A stretch of DNA of 64,000 bases. Source: Pterois miles (Eukaryota; Chordata; Actinopteri; Perciformes; Scorpaenidae). This document shows, in pieces, positions 12,001 to 20,460 of this stretch. Below the pieces are notes generated by a model. The model did not search any database. It saw only the letters and a list, made by a program, of their open reading frames with translations, and was not told the origin of the DNA. The DNA is taken from positions 35,401,001 to 35,465,000 of the forward strand of contig CAMQGK010000052.1 in the NCBI GenBank assembly GCA_947000775.1, written 5' to 3'. Positions within the stretch are counted from its first letter, which is position 1, and each line of letters opens with the position of its first letter. A program made the translations under genes and the position numbers.

Positions 12001-12749
12001 GGCCGAAAACCGTGAGTTTTATGAACCGCCCCACCCCTAGTATGTACACAGACTAGTCACACTGAGACTCAGCGGAGGGCGCAGACCTCCACCACGGTGC
12101 CCGAGTACGATTACCGTCCTTATTGTACCTTTGGGTTTGGATTTGTTTTCCCTCTCTCTCTTACGTTTTTCTCTTGTTGACAACAGGAGTGACGATGAGA
12201 GCTCATCCTGGAAGAACAAACAACAAGTTTAAGTGCCATAATGTTCAAGGAAGCTTCATGTTTCACAGATCTGTGCTCACTGGAATGACTGTTTGTCCTT
12301 TACACATTGTTTTAGTTGAAGATCTCAACAAACTATGCTCAAATTATTACAATTATCTCTCATAATTTAGTATCCAGCCACAGTTAAACCATCAAGCCAG
12401 CTCTGTTAAAAATATGCTCGAAGATATTGAACTACAGGTAACCTGCAGAGACACATTTCAAGTTTCAGCCAACTATCGATCAGATCTGGGACAGTCTGGG
12501 AAAAACTGTGGTTGGAAAGTAAATGAAAAACAAAAGCACCGACTAGAGCTTCAGCTCCACCTGCTGAAATGCTTTAGAACAAGTCCCAGTGACATCTGAA
12601 CCGGTATTTATCTCAGCTGAGTCAAGCTCATGTTCACATTTCTTTACACTGTCATCTCCAACTTGGTCCTCCTGTGTATTTTCATCGATCCGTTGACTTC
12701 CAGAGGGAATGTCACTGGTATCCTTGAGTATTTGCTTCCTTAGAGCCAT
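1..12749 (-). CDS. uimc1: UIMC1 / RAP80, BRCA1-A complex ubiquitin reader (3' part off the left edge)
   Basis: RAP80 binds K63-linked ubiquitin chains at DNA breaks and brings in the Abraxas/BRCC36/BRCA1 complex. I traced 15 coding exons by GT-AG sites and matching phase: 12561-12749, 12129-12207, 10765-10883, 9655-9829, 9291-9457, 7859-8518, 6117-6171, 5873-5982, 4979-5091, 4586-4781, 3601-3705, 2813-2865, 789-970, 562-629 and 1-117. They give about 796 codons. In order these hold a basic segment (KRKRER), tandem ubiquitin-interacting motifs (about residues 91-130), a KNKKRKRR basic cluster, a disordered part with repeated SPVF motifs, the Abraxas-interacting region (VHYYWGVPFCP, about residue 600), and an acidic stretch followed by PETQLS, which I recall from mammalian RAP80. 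The UBZ-type zinc fingers expected next must lie left of base 1. The start ATG at 12749 follows an acceptor at 12762, so exon 1 is non-coding. The last exon could instead begin at 105. The identity is firm; individual short exons (2813-2865, 6117-6171) are inferred from splice sites and phase. Confidence 0.9.
1258..1500. mobile_element. Fragment of the hAT-like repeat seen at 11.1-12.0 kb
   Basis: This stretch is nearly identical in blocks to 11187-11285 and 11670-11805. Shared blocks include TTTTATTGAATTTTTAAACA and GGTGCTGATTTGGCCATCAT. It lacks the middle part of that copy, so it is an internally deleted relative. It lies in the UIMC1 intron between the exons at 970 and 2813. Confidence 0.6.
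2152..2765. repeat. 24-bp minisatellite in a UIMC1 intron
   Basis: About 25 imperfect copies of a 24-bp unit contain GCTAACAGGACAGGCTAGCA. The period is a multiple of three, so the plus strand is open as an R-M-L-T-G-Q-A-S repeat. This frame is a by-product, because the array lies within an intron of the minus-strand gene. Confidence 0.9.
3330..3399. mobile_element. End of a hAT-like element
   Basis: The stretch CCGAACCGAAAACCGTGA... ends in GTGCCACCCCTAG. It resembles the right end of the element at 11137-12039 (AACCGCCCCACCCCTA). No partner left end was found, so this is a solo or truncated end. Confidence 0.35.
3601..4781 (-). CDS. uimc1: UIMC1 Abraxas-interacting region, two exons
   Basis: Exon 4586-4781 ends with YWGVPFCPRGVDPDRYTQ, and exon 3601-3705 continues with VILAQMEVYEKSLKRAQRRL. 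This is the most conserved block outside the UIMs and corresponds to the AIR that contacts Abraxas (ABRAXAS1) in the BRCA1-A complex. The splice sites are CAG|GTGAAG at 4586, CATCAG|GTGATC at 3705 and GAG|GTACCG at 3601; all junctions are phase 0. The intron between them (3706-4585) is ordinary sequence. Confidence 0.9.
4905..4950 (+). mobile_element. LINE/SINE-type 3' tail
   Basis: GGGGATTAATAAAGGTTCAT followed by repeated CTTAT is a common end of fish non-LTR elements. Relatives are at 44425-44480 and 53020-53070, and in reverse at 27535-27575. Confidence 0.5.
6648..7663. mobile_element. Non-autonomous hAT (Charlie-like) element, 1.0 kb
   Basis: The left end CATGTGTGAAACTCA and the right end read inward CAGGGGTCAAACTCA match at 12 of 15 bases. 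The flanks TTTTAAGT (6640-6647) and GTTTAAGT (7664-7671) form an 8-bp target duplication with one mismatch, the size expected for hAT. Inner ends carry the GGCCCGCG/GGGCC motif typical of Charlie-type elements. No transposase frame remains. A related 3' part is found at 56620-56822. It sits in a UIMC1 intron. Confidence 0.7.
6933..7221. repeat. 99-bp unit repeated three times inside the hAT element
   Basis: Three nearly perfect tandem copies start at 6933, 7032 and 7131, each beginning ACAGTTTATACGCCACAGAC. The copies differ at very few bases, so the amplification is recent relative to the element. Confidence 0.9.
7859..8518 (-). CDS. uimc1: UIMC1 large central exon with repeated SP-[VI]-F motifs
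   Basis: This 660-bp exon (220 codons) keeps phase 0 at both ends. It encodes a low-complexity, probably disordered region holding KSPVFPS, KSPIFLE, KSPVFGR and KSPVFPR; a fifth copy (SPSPVFPE) lies in exon 4979-5091. Near its end is a run of 13 C on the coding strand (8013-8025 as G on the plus strand). I end the exon at the CAG|GTAATG donor (7858/7859), which keeps the frame. A stronger-looking GGCAG|GTGAGT donor lies at 7806 but would need one extra base in the C run. The disordered class is inferred from composition only. Confidence 0.75.
10085..10415. mobile_element. Dispersed fish repeat (class not assigned)
   Basis: The order of TTTGACCACCAAAATCTAAT, a block with GAACATTTGTGCCAAA, CTGAGATATCACGTTC and GACGGAGAGATGG recalls a repeat that is very common in teleost genomes. 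That is recognition from memory only. It lies within a UIMC1 intron. Confidence 0.45.
10765..10883 (-). CDS. uimc1: UIMC1 exon with tandem ubiquitin-interacting motifs
   Basis: This 119-bp exon starts in phase 1 and ends in phase 0 before GTGAGT. It reads MTEEEMMDLALRLSEQEAS, then an acidic linker, then EEEAMMKAIQES. Both halves fit the UIM pattern of an acidic patch, then a hydrophobic helix with A-x-x-x-S: ALRLS and AIQES. In the family the two helices and the fixed linker select K63-linked chains by spacing. The phase fits only if the 79-bp exon at 12129-12207 precedes it; joining directly to 12561 would give an immediate stop. Confidence 0.93.
11137..12039. mobile_element. hAT-like non-autonomous element, 0.9 kb
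   Basis: Ends read inward are GAGGGATGGGAACGG and TAGGGGTGGGGCGG. The 8-bp flanks GTACGTAC (11129-11136) and GTATGTAC (12040-12047) differ at one base. A second internal copy of the terminal motif (AGGGATGGGAACAG near 11870) suggests nesting or internal duplication. No coding frame remains. The element sits in the UIMC1 intron between exons 10765-10883 and 12129-12207, less than 100 bp from the latter. Confidence 0.55.
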
Positions 12750-12993
12750 CCTGGTCTGCTCCTGAGAAACTGACCAACACAGACACAAAAAAGTTTCAAG
12801 TTACATCTCAAAAGCACATGATCCAGCCATTTCATCACAGTTTCTGTGATACATGTGTAGTCTGCAACCCCGAGCTCAGACAGTCACAACCATGACAAAT
12901 TAATGGAGCCTAAAGTGTAAATTAGTGGAATGCCCCTTTAAATATGAGCAGCAGATTAAATGGCCGTCCTCGCCCTCTCTCCGCGGCGGTTAC

Positions 12994-13500
12994 CTGGTTT
13001 ACCTGATGATGCTGCTGATGATGAAGAGCGTCCTCTTCTTCCTCTCAAGCGTCCCGGCGGGTCGGTGTGACGGGATGACACGAGCGTGGACCCCAAACTC
13101 ACTAACCTGTGTGTTAAAGTTCAAGCAAAAGAGCCGAGTGAGGCCTGAAACAACGTGGATTAATCGGGACAGTAACCGGTGGAGCTGCTCTCTACAGGCT
13201 CCCTCCGCGACCAGCTTCAGGTAAACTTAGCTTACACAGCGCGAGGGCTTCGGTTGACAAGGAAACCAACTGACCACACCAGACCCGAAAACTGCAAATT
13301 AACATCGTGTTTTCGATTTTCTGTTCAATTTACTGTATATTTAAAAACACATTAGTTGTTTGTGTTTTGTTTGTTTTTCGTTCAACAGTTACACAAAACA
13401 ACAACAAACCAAACAAAATCCAGTGCAGACACTCACATCAGACTTTTCCTCACTTTCGCGGCGCCATATTTGTTTCGGTTCACGCCGTCACGTGACTACT
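12994..13500 (-). promoter_or_regulatory. uimc1: UIMC1 non-coding first exon and CpG-rich promoter
   Basis: On the minus strand two donors, CATCATCAG|GTAAAC (exon end 13003) and AACCAG|GTAACC (12994), could splice a non-coding exon 1 to the acceptor at 12762. The region has many CpGs compared with the AT-rich introns around it. A perfect palindromic E-box GTCACGTGAC at 13487-13496, the core bound by USF and MiT/TFE factors, lies about where the upstream promoter should be. The transcription start itself is not visible. Confidence 0.45.
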
Positions 13501-13695
13501 ACGTAAGGCGCAACCCTCTCGTTGCCTTCAGGGACCGTGAGTCAATGTCGCTTTATTGCTGCTGCCTTCACGGACTGCGGAAATTAGCGTTAGATAGGCT
13601 AACACTATTTTTCACAGTGAGTTAGTAATATGGAGTGGTGGGAAACTATGTGTTGCTACTTTATATACTTCTATCATTAAAAAATATAATAAACA

Positions 13696-13767
13696 CTCCC
13701 CGTGGGGGAATCGAACCCCGGTCTTCCGCGTGACAGGCGGAGATACTGTCCACTATACTAACGAGGA
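13696..13767 (-). tRNA. tRNA-Asp (GTC), divergent copy
   Basis: The 72-nt cloverleaf has acceptor TCCTCGT/ACGGGGA, anticodon loop CTGTCAC and a TTCGATT loop. Compared with the copy at 14678 the D-loop has two changes, the first anticodon-stem pair is T-A instead of C-G (compensatory), and the T-stem has a C-C mismatch at its base (position 65). A T6 run just downstream (plus 13678-13683 as A) is a Pol III terminator. It may be a weakly functional gene. Confidence 0.85.
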
Positions 13768-14061
13768 GAGACGCTGTAATGTTTGAACACATTGAACCAA
13801 TCACTGGTCTGAATCGGGTTTCACATTTAGCAAATAGGATTGTAATAACTTTTTAATTCATCCACGGGACTACAAAAAGTATCCAGTCAAATTAGTTCGT
13901 TTCGCCTGCAGTGGAAGTACATCCTTTTCTCAAGTAGGCCTACTGCATGTAAGTACAAGTCGGCATTATCTACATTTATGTTTGCATTATTTGAATATGT
14001 TAATTGTTTGATATAAATATTATCGGTATCAGGACAAATAATCATAACGTTTAGCAAATAT

Positions 14062-14134
14062 TGTTTCCGCCCGGTCTCGAACCGGGGACCTTTCGCGTGT
14101 TAGGCGAACGTGATAACCACTACACTACGGAAAC
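14062..14134 (-). tRNA. tRNA-Val (AAC)
   Basis: The 73-nt cloverleaf has acceptor GTTTCCG/CGGAAAC plus discriminator A, anticodon loop CTAACAC and T-loop TTCGAGA. It is identical to the copy at 14261. The downstream T run is weak (TTT), so termination is less clear than for its neighbours. Confidence 0.95.
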
Positions 14135-14260
14135 CCTGTACAGTGAACGAAATGCCGACAGCAAAGTAAAATATGTTAACTATGTTAGAGTAAAAACCTT
14201 AAAACTATGCAGTCTTCGAGCTCTAGGACCACGTGCTATCATTCTGTGAAACGCAAAAGC

Positions 14261-14333
14261 TGTTTCCGCCCGGTCTCGAACCGGGGACCTTTCGCGTGTT
14301 AGGCGAACGTGATAACCACTACACTACGGAAAC
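14261..14333 (-). tRNA. tRNA-Val (AAC), second copy
   Basis: The sequence is identical over all 73 nt to the copy at 14062. It is followed by a TTTT Pol III terminator on the minus strand. The flanks of the two copies do not match, so the tRNA bodies alone are conserved. Confidence 0.95.
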
Positions 14334-14520
14334 CCTACGGCAAAGACGGGTTCAAGTCCCTACAGGAAACTGTGCGTACTGTGTTTAAAAAAGCACCTTC
14401 AGGAACATACCGTAAACCATTCTGTTATAAACATAGGTTGGTTTCGCCGTCCAATGCAGCATAAAAGCGTGCTATAATGTTTCATAGAGTGTACACACTG
14501 TGTGTACGAAAAAGTAAAAC

Positions 14521-14593
14521 TGTTTCCGCCCGGTTTCGAACCGGGGACCTTTCGCGTGTGAGGCGAACGTGATAACCACTACACTACGGAAAC
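14521..14593 (-). tRNA. tRNA-Val (CAC)
   Basis: The body is the same as the two Val-AAC genes except for the anticodon loop CTCACAC, which gives anticodon CAC, and T-loop TTCGAAA. A T5 run lies just downstream on the minus strand. One base at position 34 separates it from the AAC isoacceptor. Confidence 0.95.
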
Positions 14594-14677
14594 TCCGTGG
14601 ACTCAGATCCCCCGCACGGTTTTTAAAAAGAAATCATCAGTGTGTTATTATGTTTTGCTACTGTTAACATAAAAACA

Positions 14678-14749
14678 CTCCCCGTCGGGGAATCGAACCC
14701 CGGTCTCCCGCGTGACAGGCGGGGATACTCACCACTATACTAACGAGGA
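14678..14749 (-). tRNA. tRNA-Asp (GTC)
   Basis: The 72-nt cloverleaf has every stem paired. The anticodon stem is CCCGC/GCGGG around CTGTCAC, and the T-stem is CGGGG/CCCCG. A T5 run downstream serves as terminator. It matches the usual vertebrate Asp-GTC sequence and is the canonical member of the pair with 13696. Confidence 0.96.
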
Positions 14750-15171
14750 GATACGTAAAAAGTGAGCTACAGTACTTTTTTTGACCATAACATAGCTGCT
14801 GTTGCGATATTTTTATAATTTATATATTAAGTACATTTTGCTAATATTACTTCTGTGTTTTACTTGAGTAACACTTTTAGTTCAGGACTTTTACTTGTAA
14901 TTTACTTGTTTAGACTATACATTATATCTCTTCTGCTACTTCAGTCAAGGCAAAAAAATGTAAACATGGCAACTTGGGCAACAAAGAGTACACAGAGACG
15001 TACTTTTCAGTATCATTTAGGATTGATAAAGAACTGCAAGACAGTGAAGAAATTAGCTGACAGACTGGCTCGGAGATCGTCTATAAGGACTATGTGCTAA
15101 TTGGTGTTGGGACGTGAATTTCCACTCAGAGTGAGAGCTCTTTATTTTTACCCCTTTGTCTGCCTGTCTGG

Positions 15172-15181
15172 TGCGCATGCG
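15172..15181 (+). promoter_or_regulatory. NRF1-like site in the ZNF346 promoter
   Basis: TGCGCATGCG lies 33 bp before the ZNF346 start codon. It fits the core of the NRF1 consensus, common in CpG-island promoters of housekeeping genes. No TATA box is visible at a fitting distance. The role is inferred from the motif and position only. Confidence 0.4.
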
Positions 15182-15213
15182 TATTAGCACGCCGCTTGCT
15201 TAGAGTGAAAATA

Positions 15214-16827
15214 ATGGCCGTTGCGATGCAGACGGAGGATTTTCCTTACTTACCTTCAGGGCCGGCGGAGGGTGAGATCCCTTTCTTCGCTAATTTAACG
15301 TTTATTTTATTTTTAAAAATGCTGCGTGTCAGTGCACTCAGTAACAGTCGCGGTTAATCAAGCTCAGAATGCTACTGTTGCCGTTAGTTTCCTGAGAGCT
15401 AACGTTAGCCGGCATTGCAGGTTTGCTAAACCATGCTAAGCTAAGCTGGCTGTTGCCGTTTCATCTCCAAGGTCGACGAGAGCATGTCTGCATCCGATGT
15501 TGCTCCACGCTGCCTGTAAATCGATTCCTCCGCCTGTGCTCCAGCGGAGACGGAGCGGGGCATCCTCAGATCTGGGTCAGCAGCAGACCCGCGTGTTTTT
15601 AGGCCAGTTGCGTGGTGCATTTAGCATTAGCTAGTTAGCGCTAATCCTGCCGTCTGGCTTGTGAAGGCTACTTCGCGTCAGTGACACAACACACATGTTC
15701 CTTTTGACTTTTCAATGGAAAATAGCGGTGATGCTAAACTGTTAATGAACGTAACTGTAAAATGGTTCATGTGTTAATGTGTTTTCTGTGTGTTCATCTG
15801 CCAGTAGCGCTGTCAGCGTTGTTGACTGGACCACCAAATAAATACTAATACAAACACCTCTGTTTTCAGACCTGGGCCCACATTAGTCCACCTGTGTTAC
15901 TGAAGTACAGTGGTAGAGTATTCAGATCCTTGACTGCAGTAAAAGTACTAATACTACACTGTTAGAAAAAAAAAAAAACAACAACATCGCAGTTATAAGT
16001 AAGACATGCTTTGAAAATATAAAATAAAAATGTAAAGTATAAAAATTATAAATTATACCATAAGTTTATTATTATTGCATTATATCATTAGGTAAGTGTT
16101 ATTATTTAATTATATAATTGAATGGTAATTACCATATTAGATAATTGGATTATTATACTTACGCTATTATATCAAAGTTATTAGAATCTATTATATCATT
16201 AGATTATTATTACTCTATTATATGAGACTATTATGTAATTGCACTATTACTCTTATATAATTATTTAATCAGTTAATATATAATTACATTATTATTCTCT
16301 ATGATATATATCATTTTACTCTATCATATTTATTATTATTTTCATTGGATTATTATTATTACTCTATTATAGCATTAGATTGTTATTATTATTTTATTAT
16401 ATAACTAGACTATTGTTATATTATATCATTGGATTGTTATTACTCTATTATATCATCAGATTATTATTTCTGATGCATTAATGTAAATGTAGGTTTCAGC
16501 TGTATTCTTTTAATGCATAATCCTAATTTGTAAAGTAACTAAAGCTGTGCGATAATTGTGAAGTAAAAGTACGCTGTTGTCCTCTGAGATGTGGTGGAGT
16601 AGAAGTAGAAAGTATCGTGAAAAGACTCAAGTGAAGTACAAGTATCTAAAATCTGTGCTGAGTAAATGTACTTAGTTCTGTTCCACCACCGATGATGTGC
16701 TGAGAGAAATGCAGTTTCCACTGATACTGTCTCCTCTATCAGCTCTCCAGATTTGATAGTATCATGAAATCTGGTTAACTAGCAGCCATCCATCCTCTGA
16801 ATGCTCTAGGTCTCTAGTTACCAGGAT

Positions 16828-16862
<35 letters not shown>

Positions 16863-16920
16863 CAGTGTAGCTAGGAAAGACCCCATCCTCTGAATGCTCT
16901 AGGTCTCTAGTTACCAGGAT

Positions 16921-16958
<38 letters not shown>

Positions 16959-17014
16959 CAGTGTAGCTAGGAAAGACCCCATCCTCTGAATGCTCTAGGT
17001 CTCTAGTTACCAGA

Positions 17015-17045
<31 letters not shown>

Positions 17046-17156
17046 CAGTGTTGCTAGGAAAGACCCCATCCTCTGAATGCTCTAGGTCTCTAGTTACCAG
17101 GATGTGTGTGTGTGTGTGTGGTAGTAGGAAAGAGTGCTGGCTCTAGTTACCAGGAT

Positions 17157-17188
<32 letters not shown>

Positions 17189-17331
17189 CAGTGTTGCTAG
17201 GAAAGACCCCATCCTCTGAATGCTCTAGGTCTCCAGATGTACTAGTGTAGTAGTAGTAGTAGTAGTAGTAGTCAGTGTAGCTAGGAAAGACCCCATCCTC
17301 TGAATGCTTCTAGGTCTCTAGTTACCAGGAT

Positions 17332-17369
<38 letters not shown>

Positions 17370-17427
17370 CAGTGTTGCGAGGAAAGACCCCATCCTCTGA
17401 ATGCTCTAGGTCTCTAGTTACCAGGAT

Positions 17428-17462
<35 letters not shown>

Positions 17463-17535
17463 CAGTGTAGCTAGGAAAGACCCCAGCCTCTGAATGCTCT
17501 AGGTCTCTAGTTACCAGGATGTAGTAGTAGTAGTA

Positions 17536-17576
<41 letters not shown>

Positions 17577-17721
17577 CAGTGTAGCTAGGAAAGACCCCAT
17601 CCTCTGAATGCTCTAGGTCTCTAGTTACCAGGATGTAGTAGTAGTAGTAGTAGTAGTAGTAGTCAGTGTAGCTAGGAAAGACCCCAGCCTCTGAATGCTC
17701 TAGGTCTCTAGTTACCAGGAT

Positions 17722-17762
<41 letters not shown>

Positions 17763-20210
17763 CAGTGTAGCTAGGAAAGACCCCAGCCTCTGAATGCTCT
17801 AGGTCTCTAGTTACCAGGATGTAGTCGTCGTTATCGAGGCTCATGAAATAGCAGAGTAGATCTACTATAGAGGATTTGGCGGTGGTGTTTTGATAAATGA
17901 AAAGAGAATTGTTGTTGGACCTTTTGACACAGATACTTTTGTTTTTACGTTGTGTTATAATTAAATCTTCCCAGAAGATTTGACCTGATTTGAAATCCCT
18001 GTTTCTCTCCCCCTGCAGTAAATAAGATGATAAAGGAGCGCGGCGACCTGTTTTCTGACTCCCAGTGTAAAGTCTGCAGTGCTGTCCTCATTTCAGAGTC
18101 TCAGAAGTTGACTCATTATCAGGTCAGTGAGCCCACCGGCTTCTTCCACGTCAGGGACCGGACTTATTTTTAACAGTGCTACTATGCTCAGTGATACGGG
18201 GGAAAGCTGCATAGTTATTAACTTGGAGGTATGATTATTTAATGCACTTTACATCACATTAATGGTTTTATTACATATATATGGCCAGGTATTTATGAAA
18301 TACAGTTAAATCTCAAGACTACAGAACCAGAAAACTGTGTAAATGAACAAAGAGAACGGAGGTTCAACCAGCCGAGCAGATTCTGGCTGTGATGCCCGTT
18401 TGTGGAAGATGAAGAAAAAGCAGGAAATCTCCATATATGAGTCTGAAAACAGCATTTTTTGACATTTTTACATTAAAAAAATGATTAATTCTAATACGAT
18501 TTTTCTGTCGATTGACAGAGTTGAATCGTTGCAGCACACCAGCCATCACACTGTGATAATCGGTTTAATGATGTTTTTGTCCACTTTCTGTCTTTTTAGA
18601 GCAAGAAACACGCCAACAAAGTGCGCCGTTATCTGTCAATGCAGAATGAGAAGGAGCCAGCGGTGAAAAAGATGAAGTCAGTGTCATCTGACAGTGTGAG
18701 TGAAAAGTGCTCAGTTTAACAGCTTCAGCCACCTTTAGTTATCTAATCTACGATGGACTACCAGGGAAAATAGGTCTGAGATTATAAGAATAATGTCATT
18801 AGATTACAAGAATAAAGTCATAAGTTTAAGATAAAAAAGTGGGAATATGAGAATAAAGTAATTCATTAAACATAGTTTTATCTTAATGTACATTATGGTA
18901 TCATCATTATTATTATGTTATCTGTATATGTATCTAAGGGCCCCCAGATGAAGCCTGTCGGTGGACCTCTGAGTCGGTCCTTTCTCTAACGGGACCTTTA
19001 AATGTCTTTGTGAGCAGGACTGTAACAACGGCGACACCGACCGCTTCAAGGTGTGTCACGTATGTAACATGACCTTCTCCGCTCCCGTGGTGGCCGAGTC
19101 TCACTACCAGGGCAAAGTTCATGCCAAGAACCTGAGGCTGAAAAATGTCGGCCCCCAGGCCCTCGGTACGCTCGTTTCATTCACCTTCATTTTCTTTCTC
19201 TAACTCTGTGTACTGCTTGTCTTTTATTTCCTGTGTGTTCTTTATACTGTGTTTATTGTAAATCCTCTTCAGTAGTCCCCTCCCAAACGCCACCAACAGT
19301 CCAGCCCAAGAAGAAACCTGCAGATGATTCGAGCGGCGTGCCGGCGGCGGGCGGTGACAACAACAATAACCCGGACCGTTTCTGCTCCATCTGCCAGGCC
19401 TCCTTCAACAACCCGCTCATGGCCCAGCAGCACTACGTGGGCAAGAAGCACAGAAAACAGATGACCAAGCAGAAACTGATGGAAACGTACGGCCCCTCCA
19501 CGGCACCAGGTCGGACCGCAACCAGGATGATGAAATAAATCCTCATGCATTAAGTAGAAAAGAAAACTAATCTCTCTCCTTTTGTGTGTCTGCAGCCTCC
19601 ACTCAAAAGGGATACCCATGCACCATCTGCAGCCTCGAACTGAACTCTGTGGAGCAGTACCAGTCTCACATCAGTGGGGCCAAACATAAGAACCAGTAAG
19701 AACACACTCAGGCCTAGTCTGCACCTACATGAGGATTTTTTTAAAACATAGCTTTTTATGCTTATTTTGGCCTTTTGTCTACATGCAAACAGAGCTTTAG
19801 GTCACTGAACACTAGCGGTTGGGAAAAAAATGATTCCCCTATATATTGCAATTTCTAAATGTTTTGATGCCAGAACCTATATACAGTATCTGCTTCATCT
19901 GTTTTTATTCTGACCGAACCAGTCGGTAGCGTGGAATAAAAAACTGTCTTCTTAATGTCAATCTTAAAATGTGTCTTTTAATAGAGTGAAGAAATCGGGC
20001 CTGAATGCTGCAGAGAACCAAGACGCAGCAGAACAATCATATGAGGGCGACAACCAGTGCGCCAGCCGAGACAACCAGTTCGCCGAGGCAGATGACCAGT
20101 ACGCGGCCGTGGACGACCAGTACGCCCCCCTGGACGACCAGTACACGGCCGGAGATACCCAGTACGCTCCCGAGGACACGGAGTACTCGGAGGAGTACCA
20201 TTTTACTTGA
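15214..20210 (+). CDS. znf346: ZNF346 / JAZ, dsRNA-binding zinc-finger protein (complete)
   Basis: Seven coding exons join in phase: 15214-15271, 18019-18122, 18600-18695, 19018-19165, 19273-19509, 19596-19695 and 19985-20210. They give 322 residues. Four C2H2 fingers of the long-linker, U1/matrin-like type are visible: CKVC...HYQSKKH (split by intron 2), CHVC...HYQGKVH, CSIC...HYVGKKH and CTIC...HISGAKH. JAZ proteins bind double-stranded RNA and RNA-DNA hybrids and are nuclear/nucleolar; nuclear export with exportin-5 is known in mammals. The start MAVAMQTEDF is the first ATG after the CpG-rich promoter and ends in a clean GTGAGA donor. Human ZNF346 is about 294 residues (from memory), so the excess is mainly the tail. 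UIMC1 is the head-to-head neighbour, as in human. Confidence 0.93.
15960..16490. repeat. AT-rich ATTATTATA low-complexity tract in ZNF346 intron 1
   Basis: The stretch is built of imperfect TTATTATTATATCATTAGA blocks with no fixed period. It contains no splice signal or coding block of note. Confidence 0.6.
16788..17830. repeat. Compound minisatellite with (GTA)n, ZNF346 intron 1
   Basis: About nine to ten copies of a unit consist of a fixed core of about 65 bp (containing CCATCCTCTGAATGCTCTAG and TCTCTAGTTACCAGGATG) and a (GTA)n run of variable length. One unit near 17105 has (TG)n instead. The minus strand is open as a Tyr-rich repeat protein frame (17281-17844); this is intronic and not a gene. 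Confidence 0.9.
19985..20210 (+). CDS. znf346: ZNF346 last exon with acidic D-Q-Y repeat tail
   Basis: The exon starts in phase 2 after TTTTAATAG and ends at TGA 20208-20210. After a short link to finger 4 it encodes an imperfect repeat of about 8 residues built on DDQYA: DNQCA, DNQFA, DDQYA, DDQYA, DDQYT, DTQYA, DTEYS. This tail is acidic and tyrosine-rich with no basic residues in its last 45. I do not recall it in mammalian ZNF346. The codon-level similarity of the units suggests recent internal duplication. Confidence 0.85.
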
Positions 20211-20460
20211 GGCTGGACTGGTCGGGACCGCAGAGGTTTCAGGACTCGGAATGACACACAACAACCAGCCCCCCTTTAACACATTAACATCAACCTCCAC
20301 AGACCTTCAGCTCCCCCCGGACCCCTAACACCCCAACGTGGTGTTTTATCATTCTGGCTGACACAGTTCTCTTCTAATGAAACCAGCTTTGATGTGTGGA
20401 GAGGTGAGAGGACATACCATCATAAAGAAAGTCCTCCTCTTCTGTTACAGCAACCCGTTC
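20211..20460 (+). other. znf346: ZNF346 3' UTR and flank
   Basis: This is unique sequence following the stop codon. No AATAAA was found within 250 bp; the nearest clear one is about 1.1 kb downstream (near 21,325), so the transcript end is not fixed by sequence. Confidence 0.4.

Noticed and set aside
17281..17844. 187-codon Tyr-rich minus-strand frame
   Set aside because: It lies in the minisatellite of ZNF346 intron 1; the frame follows from the repeat.
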